8,746 nt of DNA from Flavipsychrobacter stenotrophus (GCA_947371715.1 CANBQQ010000111.1:1-8746); one strand, 5' to 3'. Positions 1-7,405 are shown, numbered from the stretch's first letter. The notes: generated by a model from the sequence alone, not told the origin. Numbers and translations are program-made.

Positions 1-1
1 T

Positions 2-241
2 AGCAACGGTATGTGCTGTGGTGCCGGTGGTGCGCAGATGTTCAAAGAAGAAGAACCAGGCACATCAAGAGTAAACTTCGATCGTGCGGAGCAGGCACTG
101 GAAACAGGTGCTACCATTATTGCTGCTAACTGCCCTTTCTGCACAACCATGCTTACAGATGGCGTTAAAAACAAAGAGAAAGAAGATACCGTAAAGGTGA
201 TGGATATTGCTGAAATGATAGCGATGTCGATGGCGGAATAA
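2..241 (+). CDS. (Fe-S)-binding CCG-domain protein, C-terminal fragment
   Basis: This is the 3' end of a gene that begins left of the window; the frame is open from base 2 and ends in TAA at 239-241. The visible 79 residues start SNGMCCGAGG and later carry NCPFCTTML. The Cys-Cys-Gly motif (codons at 14-22) followed by a CPxC-type pair is typical of the cysteine-rich CCG domain found in heterodisulfide reductase subunit B, GlcF and LutA-like proteins, where it binds an iron-sulfur cluster or contacts a thiol or quinone-linked partner. Family knowledge therefore suggests a cytoplasmic electron-transfer or oxidoreductase subunit. The N-terminal part, which would separate a ferredoxin-type fusion from a stand-alone CCG protein, is missing, so the exact substrate cannot be called. 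It is probably cotranscribed with the CoA-binding gene 32 bp downstream. The methionine at 11 is internal to the frame and not the start. Confidence 0.85.
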   Translation, partial: SNGMCCGAGGAQMFKEEEPGTSRVNFDRAEQALETGATIIAANCPFCTTMLTDGVKNKEKEDTVKVMDIAEMIAMSMAE

Positions 242-273
242 TTTTTATAGCGATAACGGTATAAAAGTGCAGC

Positions 274-636
274 ATGAAAAATAAGACATTAGTATTAGGT
301 GCATCTGAGAATCCTTCTCGCTACAGCAACATGGCGGTAAAGAAACTACTCAGCAAGGGACAGTCTGTAGTGGCCTTAGGAAAGGTGAAAGGAAATGTAG
401 ATGGCGTGGAAATACTCACAGAAAAGCCCGATACAGATGAGATAGATACAGTAACGCTTTATCTCAATCCACTGCACCAGCAACCATATTACGATTACAT
501 TCTTTCACTGAAACCCCGCCGCATCATTTTTAATCCTGGCACAGAGAACGAAGAACTGGAATCGCTGGCGCAGAAGAATGGTATAGAGCCGATTGAAGCC
601 TGCACACTCGTAATGCTAAGTACAGGACAGTACTAA
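274..636 (+). CDS. CoA-binding domain protein (YccU-like)
   Basis: The product is a 120-residue single-domain protein. The N-terminal segment LVLGASENPSRYSNMA (residues 6-21) is the glycine-containing nucleotide loop of the CoA_binding_2 Rossmann fold, the same fold as the CoA-binding domain of succinyl-CoA synthetase alpha. The later IIFNPGTENEELE stretch (about 84-96) and the conserved cysteine in EACTLVML (about 107-114) fit the ends of YccU-like proteins, which are usually 120-145 residues long. Members bind CoA in the cytoplasm but have no settled physiological role. The ATG at 274 begins exactly at the family's beta-1 strand, so the start is well placed. No clear Shine-Dalgarno precedes it, which is normal in Bacteroidota. 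The gene lies 32 bp after the iron-sulfur protein and likely shares its transcript, which would end at the hairpin at 692-736. Confidence 0.88.
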   Translation: MKNKTLVLGASENPSRYSNMAVKKLLSKGQSVVALGKVKGNVDGVEILTEKPDTDEIDTVTLYLNPLHQQPYYDYILSLKPRRIIFNPGTENEELESLAQKNGIEPIEACTLVMLSTGQY

Positions 637-691
637 GTGAAAACTCAAAAGTAAAAATTAGAAACCTCTGCCGCCTAGCGGGAGAAAGCAT

Positions 692-736
692 AAAAATGAA
701 GCCTTCAAATCTTTCGATTTTGAAGGCTTCATTTTT
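692..736. terminator. Bidirectional rho-independent terminator
   Basis: An 18-bp perfect inverted repeat has its arms at 692-709 and 719-736 around a 9-base loop. The core is GAAGCCTTC / GAAGGCTTC. The left arm begins with five A and the right arm ends with a T run, so each strand reads a stem followed by uridines. It sits between convergent units: the CoA-binding gene ends at 636 (plus) and the efflux operon ends at 783 (minus). It probably ends both transcripts. Confidence 0.9.
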
Positions 737-750
737 TGTCGGAAAACATC

Positions 751-782
751 TCCCTCTCCTTTGGATAGGGCCGTGGTGAGGC
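751..782. repeat. REP-like palindromic gene-end element
   Basis: Directly after the stop codon of the outer membrane factor gene lies a short imperfect palindrome: CCCTCTCC, TTT, GGATAGGG (752-770, one mismatch), followed by CCGTGGTGAGGC. From memory, closely similar strings (CCCTCTCC-TTT-GGAGAGGG followed by CCGGGGTGAGG) recur between genes in many Bacteroidota genomes, so this looks like a slightly decayed copy of a dispersed repeat. It could also add structure at the 3' end of the operon mRNA. A count in the host genome was not possible here. Confidence 0.5.
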
Positions 783-2219
783 TTATTTCCAACCACCGCC
801 CAACGCCTGGTAGATATTCACCACCGCATTGAGTTGCTGTTTCTGTGTTTCGATCAGCTCGAATTTTGACTCCAATGCATCGCGCTGAGTAAGCAATACC
901 TCCATATAATCTGCTCGTGCAGACCGGAAAAGTTCGTTTGAAATATCTACAGACTGCGATAACGCCTGCACCTGTTTCGACTTCAGTTCAAAACTCTTTT
1001 CCAGGTTGCTGATCTTAGATTGCTGATTAACCACTTCGGTATATGCCTTCAATACCGTACGCTCATAGTTGTATACTGCCTGTACCTGCTTAGCATTGGC
1101 ATTGAGATACATGGCCTTTATGGCGTTCCTGTTTACCAATGGCGCTACCAATTCACCGGCCAATGAGTATAGCATTGATTCCGGCGTTTTCACAAGGTAC
1201 GCAGGATTGAACGCCTGATAGCCTACCGAAGCCGAAATACCCAATGAAGGATAGAAGGCTGCCTTTGCCACCAGCACATCCAGCTTGCTGGCTTTCAACT
1301 CCAATTCTGCCTGCTTTACATCGGGTCGGTTCTCTAACAATTGCGATGGTATACCACTCAACACAACATTAGGAACCAATGAACTGAATGATTGATCGTT
1401 CCTGGGTATAGGTTGCGGATAGCGCCCAAGAAGAAAATTGATCCGGTTCTCTGTCTCGGTGATGTTCTGCTGTATATTGAACTGAAGGCTTTGTGTATTA
1501 AGAACCTGCGCCTCAAACCTACGAACAGCCAACTCTGTAACACGTGCCGCTTCCTTCTGCAGTTTTACAATCCTAAGCGCATTGTTTTGCAGCTCTATAT
1601 TCTGTTTTACTATCTCCAACTGATTATCCAAAGCGAGTAATTCATAATAAGAATTGGCAACCTCTGCAACCAGGTTAGTGATCACAAAATTTCTACCCTC
1701 CACAGATGCCAAATACCGGTTAACTGCAGCCTTCTTAGCGTTAAGCAACTTATGCCACACATCCACCTCCCATGTGGCGGTTGCTGCTATAAGGTAGTCA
1801 GGCAACGGATCGGGCGTTTCCTTGCCGGGCTTTATCTCATTATTGGCTTCAAGGGCGCCTATATTGGTATACCGTGCCACTTTATCAACACCTGCCCCAC
1901 CCTTGATGCCTACAAATGGTAGATATTCTCCCTTTCGCGCCCTAACCTCATTGCGCGCTATCTGTATCTCCTGCAGTGTTATATTTAGCTCCTGGTTGTT
2001 CGTAAGCGCTGTATCTATAAGGGCATTAAGATAGGGATCAGTAAAGAAGTCTCTCCAAACCACCTTAGCAGTATTGGTTGTATCCTGCGTACTATTAACG
2101 TATTCTGCGGGCACCGTTCTATTTACATTCCGTTCTGCCAGCGTTGGCAACTTACAGCCAGCATACACCAACGACAGGCAGGCTATGCCAAGGCTTTTAT
2201 ATATTCTTCGTCTAAGCAT
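783..2219 (-). CDS. Efflux outer membrane lipoprotein, TolC/NodT (OprM-like) family
   Basis: The product is the outer membrane channel of the tripartite pump: a trimeric duct that receives substrate from the RND-fusion protein complex. The 478 residues match the usual OprM/NodT length of 450-500. Residues 1-22 form a lipoprotein signal ending in YAGC, with Cys22 as the acylation site. Family motifs seen in order: WEVDVWHKL (150-158), the first long helical hairpin (about 180-265), LLENRPDVKQAE (295-306) at the start of the second repeat, AFYPSLGISASVG (321-333), ADYMEVLLTQRDALE (436-450), and the family-typical C-terminus YQALGGGWK. Two homologous halves of paired outer membrane efflux domains are evident. 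The ATG at 2219-2217 overlaps the RND gene's stop by 8 bp (shared ATGCTTAG), implying coupled translation. The gene is last in the operon; transcription probably ends at the hairpin at 692-736. Confidence 0.95.
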   Translation of the reverse strand: MLRRRIYKSLGIACLSLVYAGCKLPTLAERNVNRTVPAEYVNSTQDTTNTAKVVWRDFFTDPYLNALIDTALTNNQELNITLQEIQIARNEVRARKGEYLPFVGIKGGAGVDKVARYTNIGALEANNEIKPGKETPDPLPDYLIAATATWEVDVWHKLLNAKKAAVNRYLASVEGRNFVITNLVAEVANSYYELLALDNQLEIVKQNIELQNNALRIVKLQKEAARVTELAVRRFEAQVLNTQSLQFNIQQNITETENRINFLLGRYPQPIPRNDQSFSSLVPNVVLSGIPSQLLENRPDVKQAELELKASKLDVLVAKAAFYPSLGISASVGYQAFNPAYLVKTPESMLYSLAGELVAPLVNRNAIKAMYLNANAKQVQAVYNYERTVLKAYTEVVNQQSKISNLEKSFELKSKQVQALSQSVDISNELFRSARADYMEVLLTQRDALESKFELIETQKQQLNAVVNIYQALGGGWK

Positions 2220-5200
2220 GATCGTCAGTTTTTTCGGTTAATGAATTGTCCTCGTTTGATTTAAAGAAAAACTTACGCTTCTTCTTTTTCGTGTGGGTAA
2301 AATCCTCGCTCAACGGCACATGATCCTCGTCGCGTATTAGCTTACGGCCTTTGGCAAGGTTGCCAAATACAAAGTACAGTCCCGGAATAATGATCACCCC
2401 GAACAGCGTACCGAGCAACATACCTCCTGCCGATGAAGCCCCTATGGTGCGGTTACCAATGGCACCAGGACCTGTAGCAAACATCAGTGGGATCAAACCG
2501 GCAATGAAGGCGAAAGAGGTCATCAAGATGGGACGGAAGCGAACAACAGCACCTTCTATAGCTGCCTCCAGTATGGTTGCACCCTGCTGGTGTTTCTGTA
2601 CCGCGAACTCTACTATCAGCACTGCATTTTTACCCAACAGACCAACCAACATCACCAATCCCACCTGCGCATAAATGTCATTGGATAAGCCCATCAGCTT
2701 CAGCAACAGGAAAGCACCAAACACACCCACGGGCAAGGACAGAATAACCACCAACGGCAAGATAAAGCTCTCATACTGCGCCGCTAGTACCAGGTACACA
2801 AATGCAAGTACGATCAGGAAGATGTACAATGCTTCGTTCCCTCTACCTACCTCATCTTTAGAAAGGCCCAGCCAGTCTATACCATAGCCACGCGGAAGTG
2901 TTTTTTCAGCTACCTCCTGTATGGCTTTAATTGCTTCACCGCTGCTATAACCAATAGCGGGCGCACCATTGATGGCCGAAGATGTGTACATATTGTACCT
3001 CGTTATCTCATTGAGACCTTGCGTCTTCTTTATTTTCATAAAAGCAGAATAAGGCACCATCTCATCTTTATTGTTCTTAATGTAGAGCTTTAGTACATCT
3101 TCCGGCAGTTGCCTGTATTCCGGCGATGCCTGCACATATACTTTATAGAACATACCAAACCTGATGAACCCCTGCTCATAGGTACTACCAATAAGTATGG
3201 ACAAATTGTTCATGGCCTTACCAATAGATACACCCTTCTGCATGGCTGCATTGTTATCTATCTCCAGCTCATACTGCGGATAGTTGGCCGCGAAAAAGGT
3301 GAATAGTCCGGTCAGTTCTTTACGTTTCTTCAATGCCGCCATAAACTCATCATTAACCTTGCCGAAAGATTTGTAGTCGCCGGTATTGGTCTTATCCAGC
3401 AGGCGTAGCGAGAAACCACCAGCAGCTCCATAACCCGGCACTGCCGGCGGCTCAAAGAATTCAATGGTTGCACCGGGAATAGCCTTGGCCTTTTCTTCCA
3501 GTTCCTCAATGATCTCCTTGGCAGAATGTTTCCTGTCCGACCAGCCTTTAAGATTGATCAAGCATGTACCTGCGTTAGATCCCCTACCCTCTGTCAACAC
3601 CTCATAGCCTGCCAACGCTGATACCGACTGTACTCCTTCTACATGCGATGCTATCTGTTGCAAGTGCTTGGCTATATCATTGGTTCTTTCCAGTGTGGAC
3701 CCAGGAGGGGTTTGAATAATAGCATACACCATTCCCTGGTCTTCATTAGGTATAAAACCCGTTGGCAGCGTAGCAGACATTACCCATATGCCACCGCAGA
3801 AGGCCAGCAACAAACCAAATGTTACCACCCTGCGGTTAACGATCAACCTGAGCAAACTTGCATACCTTCCGGTAACCCGCTCAAACCAATTATTAAATCC
3901 ATCGGTAAGCCTGTTGATCGGTGTTTTCCTTTTAGGTTGCCCATGGGTATTCTTCAATATCATGGCACACAACACTGGCGTAAGCGTAAGTGCCACCACA
4001 CCCGAGATAACAATAGATGCCGCCATGGTTATAGAGAACTGCCTGTAGAATATCCCTACAGGGCCCGACATGAATGCAACCGGCACAAACACCGCAGTCA
4101 TCAACAAAGTAATGGCTATGATGGCACCACTGATCTCCCGCAACACTTTCTTTACCGCCTTAAAAGGAGATAGATTTTCCTCCGCCATTTTGGTATGCAC
4201 CGCCTCCACAACTACTATGGCATTATCTACCACAATACCAATGGCCAATACCAATGCAAACAGCGTAATCAGATTGATGGTCAGCCCCATCATTTGCATA
4301 AATATGAATGCACCAATAAGAGATACCGGTACGGCCAATGTAGGTATCAATGTGGAGCGCCAGTCGCCCAAAAACAGGAACACAACAATAGCCACCAGTA
4401 TAAATGCCTCAGCAAGTGTGTGTATTACTTTCTCAATAGAAGCATCGAGGAAGGTAGATACATCATAGCTTATCTGGTAGTCCATGCCGGGAGGAAAGGA
4501 ACTGGCCTTGATCTCGTCCAACTTAGCCTTTACTTCTTTAATTACATCCCTTGCATTACTACCGTAGGTCTGCTTGAGTGTTATAGCTGCAGACGGGTGG
4601 CCATCCATATTGGAATAGATATCATAAAACTCGCTACCCAACTCCACATCTGCCACATCCTTCAGGCGAAGGATCTCGCCATTAGGATTGGAGCGAAGGA
4701 TAACTTCATTATATTGCTCAGGGGTGTTGAATCGCCCCTTGTAAGTAAGCACATACTCCAAGGCCTGAGATCTTTTACCTGTCGCCTGGCCTATTCTTCC
4801 CGGTGAGCCTATGATACTTTGTTGCGCCAGGGCGTCCATTACTTCATCTGTCGAAACGTTGTAAGCCCTCATTCTATCTGGCTTTAACCATACGCGCATG
4901 GCAAACTGACGGCTACCCAATATTTTGGCACTACCTACTCCTTTCAACCTGCTCAGTTCGGGTACGATATTTACCCCGGCAAAGTTGTAAAGGAATTTTT
5001 CATCCGCATGCGGATCTTTACTGTAAAGATTCACGTACATAAGCATGTTAGGCGATGTGTAGCTTACCACAAGTCCTTCACGTTGCACCAACTCAGGCAA
5101 CAGGTTGGTAACCTGTTCTATTCGGGTCTTCACGTTCACCATTGCCTGGTTAGGGTCTGTGCCCAGGTCGAAGACCACCTGTATGGTAGCCTCACCGGCA

Positions 5201-5451
5201 CTGGTAGCATCAGATGTCATGTACTTCATACCCGGTGTACCATTAATGGCCTTCTCCATCTGTATAAGTACGGAGTTCACCAATACATCAGCACTGGCAC
5301 CGGGGTAAGCGATATTTACAACCACCATTGGCGGAGCAATAGATGGGTATTGTGATACAGGGAGGGTTTTGATAGCAAGTACACCCATGAATATGATCAC
5401 AAGCGACAACACTATAGCCAGAACCGGCCTCTGAATGAATTTATTAAACAT
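2212..5451 (-). CDS. RND efflux transporter permease, HAE-1 (AcrB-like) family
   Basis: This is the inner membrane proton antiporter of the pump, 1079 residues against about 1050 for AcrB. The layout is canonical: TM1 (about 10-28), first periplasmic porter/docking loop (about 30-338), TM2-TM6 (about 341-499), TM7 (about 541-560), second periplasmic loop (about 565-870) and TM8-TM12 (about 873-1029). Proton-relay positions are visible: Asp409 in TM4 (GIVVDNAIVVVEAV), Lys941 in TM10 (LLGKNAVLIVEFA), Arg971 and Thr978 in TM11 (RFRPILMTSFAF). The position of AcrB Asp408 is Asn410 here (codon AAT at 4224-4222). The family expels hydrophobic and amphiphilic drugs, dyes or detergents rather than metals; the true substrate is unknown. 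A charged cytoplasmic tail follows TM12 (about 1030-1079, with KKKKRK at 1055-1060). The gene begins 23 bp after the fusion protein gene and overlaps the next gene by 8 bp. Confidence 0.96.
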   Translation of the reverse strand: MFNKFIQRPVLAIVLSLVIIFMGVLAIKTLPVSQYPSIAPPMVVVNIAYPGASADVLVNSVLIQMEKAINGTPGMKYMTSDATSAGEATIQVVFDLGTDPNQAMVNVKTRIEQVTNLLPELVQREGLVVSYTSPNMLMYVNLYSKDPHADEKFLYNFAGVNIVPELSRLKGVGSAKILGSRQFAMRVWLKPDRMRAYNVSTDEVMDALAQQSIIGSPGRIGQATGKRSQALEYVLTYKGRFNTPEQYNEVILRSNPNGEILRLKDVADVELGSEFYDIYSNMDGHPSAAITLKQTYGSNARDVIKEVKAKLDEIKASSFPPGMDYQISYDVSTFLDASIEKVIHTLAEAFILVAIVVFLFLGDWRSTLIPTLAVPVSLIGAFIFMQMMGLTINLITLFALVLAIGIVVDNAIVVVEAVHTKMAEENLSPFKAVKKVLREISGAIIAITLLMTAVFVPVAFMSGPVGIFYRQFSITMAASIVISGVVALTLTPVLCAMILKNTHGQPKRKTPINRLTDGFNNWFERVTGRYASLLRLIVNRRVVTFGLLLAFCGGIWVMSATLPTGFIPNEDQGMVYAIIQTPPGSTLERTNDIAKHLQQIASHVEGVQSVSALAGYEVLTEGRGSNAGTCLINLKGWSDRKHSAKEIIEELEEKAKAIPGATIEFFEPPAVPGYGAAGGFSLRLLDKTNTGDYKSFGKVNDEFMAALKKRKELTGLFTFFAANYPQYELEIDNNAAMQKGVSIGKAMNNLSILIGSTYEQGFIRFGMFYKVYVQASPEYRQLPEDVLKLYIKNNKDEMVPYSAFMKIKKTQGLNEITRYNMYTSSAINGAPAIGYSSGEAIKAIQEVAEKTLPRGYGIDWLGLSKDEVGRGNEALYIFLIVLAFVYLVLAAQYESFILPLVVILSLPVGVFGAFLLLKLMGLSNDIYAQVGLVMLVGLLGKNAVLIVEFAVQKHQQGATILEAAIEGAVVRFRPILMTSFAFIAGLIPLMFATGPGAIGNRTIGASSAGGMLLGTLFGVIIIPGLYFVFGNLAKGRKLIRDEDHVPLSEDFTHTKKKKRKFFFKSNEDNSLTEKTDDHA

Positions 5452-5474
5452 GTTGTAGTTTTTTAGTGATTAAA

Positions 5475-6554
5475 TTATTCAGATGGTAACTTCAATTTGG
5501 ACATTACAAGCCTGGGGGCCTCATAGTCGAATAATATTTTATCATTATTCTTCACCTTCCTTATCCCTTCCAGCAGTATCTTATCAGTCTCGGCAATACC
5601 CGCGCTAACTGCATACAGGTCTTCCATATCCGCACCGATCGTTATCTCTCTCGACTTTACCCTGTTGTCCTTGTCCACCACATACACATACTTTTTATCG
5701 AGCACTTCAAATGTTGCCTTCTGCGGTATGATCATAGCATTCTTCAGTGGCACTAACATTCTTATGTTGCCTGTCTCACCATGTCTCAACAGGCCCTTAG
5801 GATTAGGAAATGTTGCCCTAAATGGCAGGTTACCGGTTTCGTTATTGAAATCAGCTTCAATAGTTCCAACCACACCAGGATATTCAAACAATTCATTATT
5901 GGCCATCACCAGGCTCACCTTAGTGGTGTCTTTCCGCGGATCGGTCTTATAATTCAGATATTCTGCTTCAGGCACGTTGAAGTAGACCCACATCTTGCTG
6001 TTGTCCGACAGCGTCGTAAGTAGATCCCCTTCACCAACAAGGCTACCCTGCCTTACCATAAAGCGGTCTATGATTCCGTCAAATGGTGCTCTTATCTCGG
6101 TAAATTGCAGATGTACCTGGTTCAGCGATATGTCCGCCTTTGCCTTATCCAGCTTTGCCTTTGCCATGGCCAGCTCATTTGGTGCTACCACATTATCGTC
6201 GGCGAGCTTTTTGGTATTCTGATATTCTATCTCGGCAAACCTTGCCTCAGCCTGCGCCTTCTGCAATTCTGCTTCATACAACTTGGGCATTATCTGGAAT
6301 AACAGCTGGCCTTTCTTTACAAACTGCCCTTCATCCACAAATATCTTTTGCAGGTAGCCCCTTTCCTGCGCTCTCAACTCAATATGACTTATTGAGCGTA
6401 TCTGGCACACATATTCCTTGACAAGCGTAGTGTCCATTTTCAGCGGACTGGTGACCAACAGTTTCGCTTCAATTTCCTTTTCTTTCTTTTCCATTGTGCA
6501 ACTGGCGTGGCACAGCAAGGCCCACAGGCCTGCAAGCATGAGTAGTCTATTCAT
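5475..6554 (-). CDS. RND efflux periplasmic adaptor (membrane fusion protein, AcrA/MexA-like)
   Basis: The product is the periplasmic adaptor that links the RND pump to the outer membrane channel. The 359 residues are close to family norms. An N-terminal signal with Cys19 after CHAS suggests a lipoprotein anchored in the inner membrane, although the -3 residue is His rather than the usual Leu, so signal peptidase II processing is likely but not certain. Domains in order: first lipoyl half (about 55-90, RAQERGYLQKIFVDEGQFVKKG), alpha-helical hairpin with heptad-like Ala/Lys/Glu content (about 91-150), second lipoyl half (about 152-182, FTEIRAPFDGIIDR), beta-barrel (about 185-270) and membrane-proximal domain (about 270-345, IIPQKATFEV onward). 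The start ATG at 6554-6552 gives a proper signal peptide; there is no obvious Shine-Dalgarno. It is the first gene of the pump operon, 23 bp before the RND gene. Confidence 0.95.
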   Translation of the reverse strand: MNRLLMLAGLWALLCHASCTMEKKEKEIEAKLLVTSPLKMDTTLVKEYVCQIRSISHIELRAQERGYLQKIFVDEGQFVKKGQLLFQIMPKLYEAELQKAQAEARFAEIEYQNTKKLADDNVVAPNELAMAKAKLDKAKADISLNQVHLQFTEIRAPFDGIIDRFMVRQGSLVGEGDLLTTLSDNSKMWVYFNVPEAEYLNYKTDPRKDTTKVSLVMANNELFEYPGVVGTIEADFNNETGNLPFRATFPNPKGLLRHGETGNIRMLVPLKNAMIIPQKATFEVLDKKYVYVVDKDNRVKSREITIGADMEDLYAVSAGIAETDKILLEGIRKVKNNDKILFDYEAPRLVMSKLKLPSE

Positions 6555-6641
6555 AAGTTATGATGATTGCTAATTGAGATTTGTGTTAATTAAATTCTAC
6601 TGATACCGATTGAACGGATTAATTGACATGGCTTTTTTGCC

Positions 6642-6664
6642 CCGCAGCATAATTAAATATGCGG
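6642..6664. promoter_or_regulatory. Palindrome in the pump operon leader, possible operator
   Basis: Outer arms CCGCA (6642-6646) and TGCGG (6660-6664) are exact reverse complements with 13 bases between them. Overlapping inner arms GCATA (6647-6651) and TATGC (6658-6662) flank ATTAAA. The element lies about 90 bp upstream of the fusion protein start and covers the candidate -7 box, which is where a repressor would act. No regulator gene is present in the window, so any ligand or protein partner is unknown. It may instead be a chance AT-rich palindrome. Confidence 0.35.
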
Positions 6665-6680
6665 TTTGAAGTGTGCCAAA
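6648..6680 (-). promoter_or_regulatory. Candidate Bacteroidota-type promoter of the efflux operon
   Basis: Read on the minus strand, TTTG at 6680-6677 is followed after 21 bases by TAATTATG (6655-6648), one mismatch from the TAnnTTTG consensus of the Bacteroidota primary sigma factor. The start of transcription would fall near 6641, leaving a leader of roughly 85-90 bases before the fusion protein ATG at 6554. The whole 230-bp gap at 6555-6784 otherwise holds the terminator of the upstream gene and a short inverted repeat, GTTTG (6664-6668) and CAAAC (6677-6681), that overlaps this -33 box. Confidence 0.45.
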
Positions 6681-6730
6681 CAGACCAAATCATATGGACG
6701 TAGCTAGCCGACGCAATGCAGTAAGATCAT

Positions 6731-6771
6731 AGAAAAATAAAATAGAATAAGCCAGGAAGAACTCCTAGGCT
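6731..6771 (-). terminator. Rho-independent terminator of the acidic protein gene
   Basis: Read on the minus strand, an 8-bp stem with one bulged base is formed by 6771-6763 (AGCC, T, AGGA) and 6757-6750 (TCCTGGCT) around a 5-base loop. A T-rich run follows (6748-6731, including TATTTTATTTTT). It begins 14 bases after the stop codon of the gene at 6785-7216. The upstream gene is therefore a separate transcription unit from the efflux operon. Confidence 0.75.
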
Positions 6772-6784
6772 CAATAAAAAGGGA

Positions 6785-7216
6785 TCAGATCCTGATCACC
6801 CGATTGCGGATAAACAATCTGCATGATGAGGCTATAGCCAGATGTTGGCTATCAGGATAGCAACGTTTTGCACGGCCAACACTATGTGCATTTGAGATAA
6901 TAGAATAACTAAAAATACCGGCTCCTTTACCTGCCAGGCTGTACTTCTTTGATATTACCGACTTATCATCATCGTCTTCATCCTCATCGTCATTATCTTC
7001 AATTATGGCCTTTTCCTTCTTTATTGTTCGTTGGGAAAGATTAACGGCGGTAATGTCAGGATTGTCTGTCGCTACAGGGGACTGGGTATGTAACGTCTTG
7101 AAGTTATGCAAGGATAAGCTCGTATTCACGTCGTGCTGCACATGTGCATACACGTGGCTGTTCCCCCAAAAAAGAAGAAGAAATAACGACAGCAAGCCTC
7201 TTGAAATTAAGTCCAT
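6785..7216 (-). CDS. Small exported protein with acidic tract, unknown function
   Basis: I do not recognise a named family. The 143 residues begin with a signal peptide-like segment (hydrophobic core 8-17, likely cleavage near VYA|HV at 24). A His-containing stretch follows (His21, 25, 28, 37, 43), then a basic KKEK (67-70 region) and an acidic tract at 73-84 in which 11 of 12 residues are Asp or Glu. The C-terminal half is basic and ends RLFIRNRVIRI. I recall small Bacteroidota hypothetical proteins with this plan (signal peptide, acidic patch, basic end in -RI), but cannot verify it. The product is probably periplasmic or surface-exposed. It has a dedicated terminator (6731-6771) and a near-consensus -7 box at 7235-7228, which supports a real gene. 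The short leader implied by that box (about 5-7 bases) leaves the start slightly uncertain, but there is no other Met in the frame. Confidence 0.65.
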   Translation of the reverse strand: MDLISRGLLSLFLLLFWGNSHVYAHVQHDVNTSLSLHNFKTLHTQSPVATDNPDITAVNLSQRTIKKEKAIIEDNDDEDEDDDDKSVISKKYSLAGKGAGIFSYSIISNAHSVGRAKRCYPDSQHLAIASSCRLFIRNRVIRI

Positions 7217-7227
7217 CAGATCGGCAC

Positions 7228-7235
7228 CAAAATTA
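7228..7235 (-). promoter_or_regulatory. -7 element for the acidic exported protein gene
   Basis: The minus strand reads TAATTTTG at 7235-7228, an exact match to TAnnTTTG. Transcription would start near 7222, only a few bases before the ATG at 7216, so the mRNA would have a very short leader. I see no good TTTG -33 box at the expected spacing. A 10-bp perfect palindrome, TCTTATAAGA (7256-7265), lies just upstream. Confidence 0.45.
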
Positions 7236-7356
7236 TAGAAACCTCGTTACCGCAGTCTTATAAGAACGTTAAAAATGGTGCGCTGTCGAATTAATACTTA
7301 CAGACTGAAAAGTAACACCGTGTACTATCATCGATCTATTTCCTTTCAATTTATGG

Positions 7357-7364
7357 TAACTTTA
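7357..7364 (+). promoter_or_regulatory. -7 element for the secreted protein gene
   Basis: TAACTTTA at 7357-7364 differs from TAnnTTTG only at the last base. A transcript starting near 7370 would leave about 35 bases before the ATG at 7406 but almost none before the ATG at 7373. This is the main nucleotide argument for the downstream start. No clear -33 TTTG was found. Confidence 0.4.
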
Positions 7365-7405
7365 ACCGCAAAATGTTTAAGTTTGTTGGTATGTACACTA
7401 GTGCT

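Noticed and set aside
671..681. Small hairpin CCGC-CTA-GCGG as a second terminator after the CoA-binding gene
   Set aside because: The stem is only 4 bp and no T run follows; the strong hairpin at 692-736 explains termination.
530..796. Minus-strand 88-residue frame between the convergent genes
   Set aside because: It runs through the terminator and the REP-like element and overlaps the CoA-binding gene; nothing supports it as coding.
3643..4806. Long plus-strand open frames opposite the RND gene (3643-4173, 4195-4806)
   Set aside because: They lie antisense to a well-supported transporter, have low-complexity His/Tyr/Cys-rich translations, and show no recognisable domain or signal.
6623..6653. 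TTGACA (6623-6628) with CATAAT (6648-6653) as a plus-strand sigma-70 promoter
   Set aside because: The spacing is 19 bases, the host appears to use Bacteroidota-type promoters, and no plus-strand gene follows within 700 bases.
7256..7270. Palindromes TCTTATAAGA and AACGTT between the divergent genes as an operator
   Set aside because: They are short, AT-rich and not placed clearly on either candidate promoter; they are mentioned only in passing with the minus-strand promoter.
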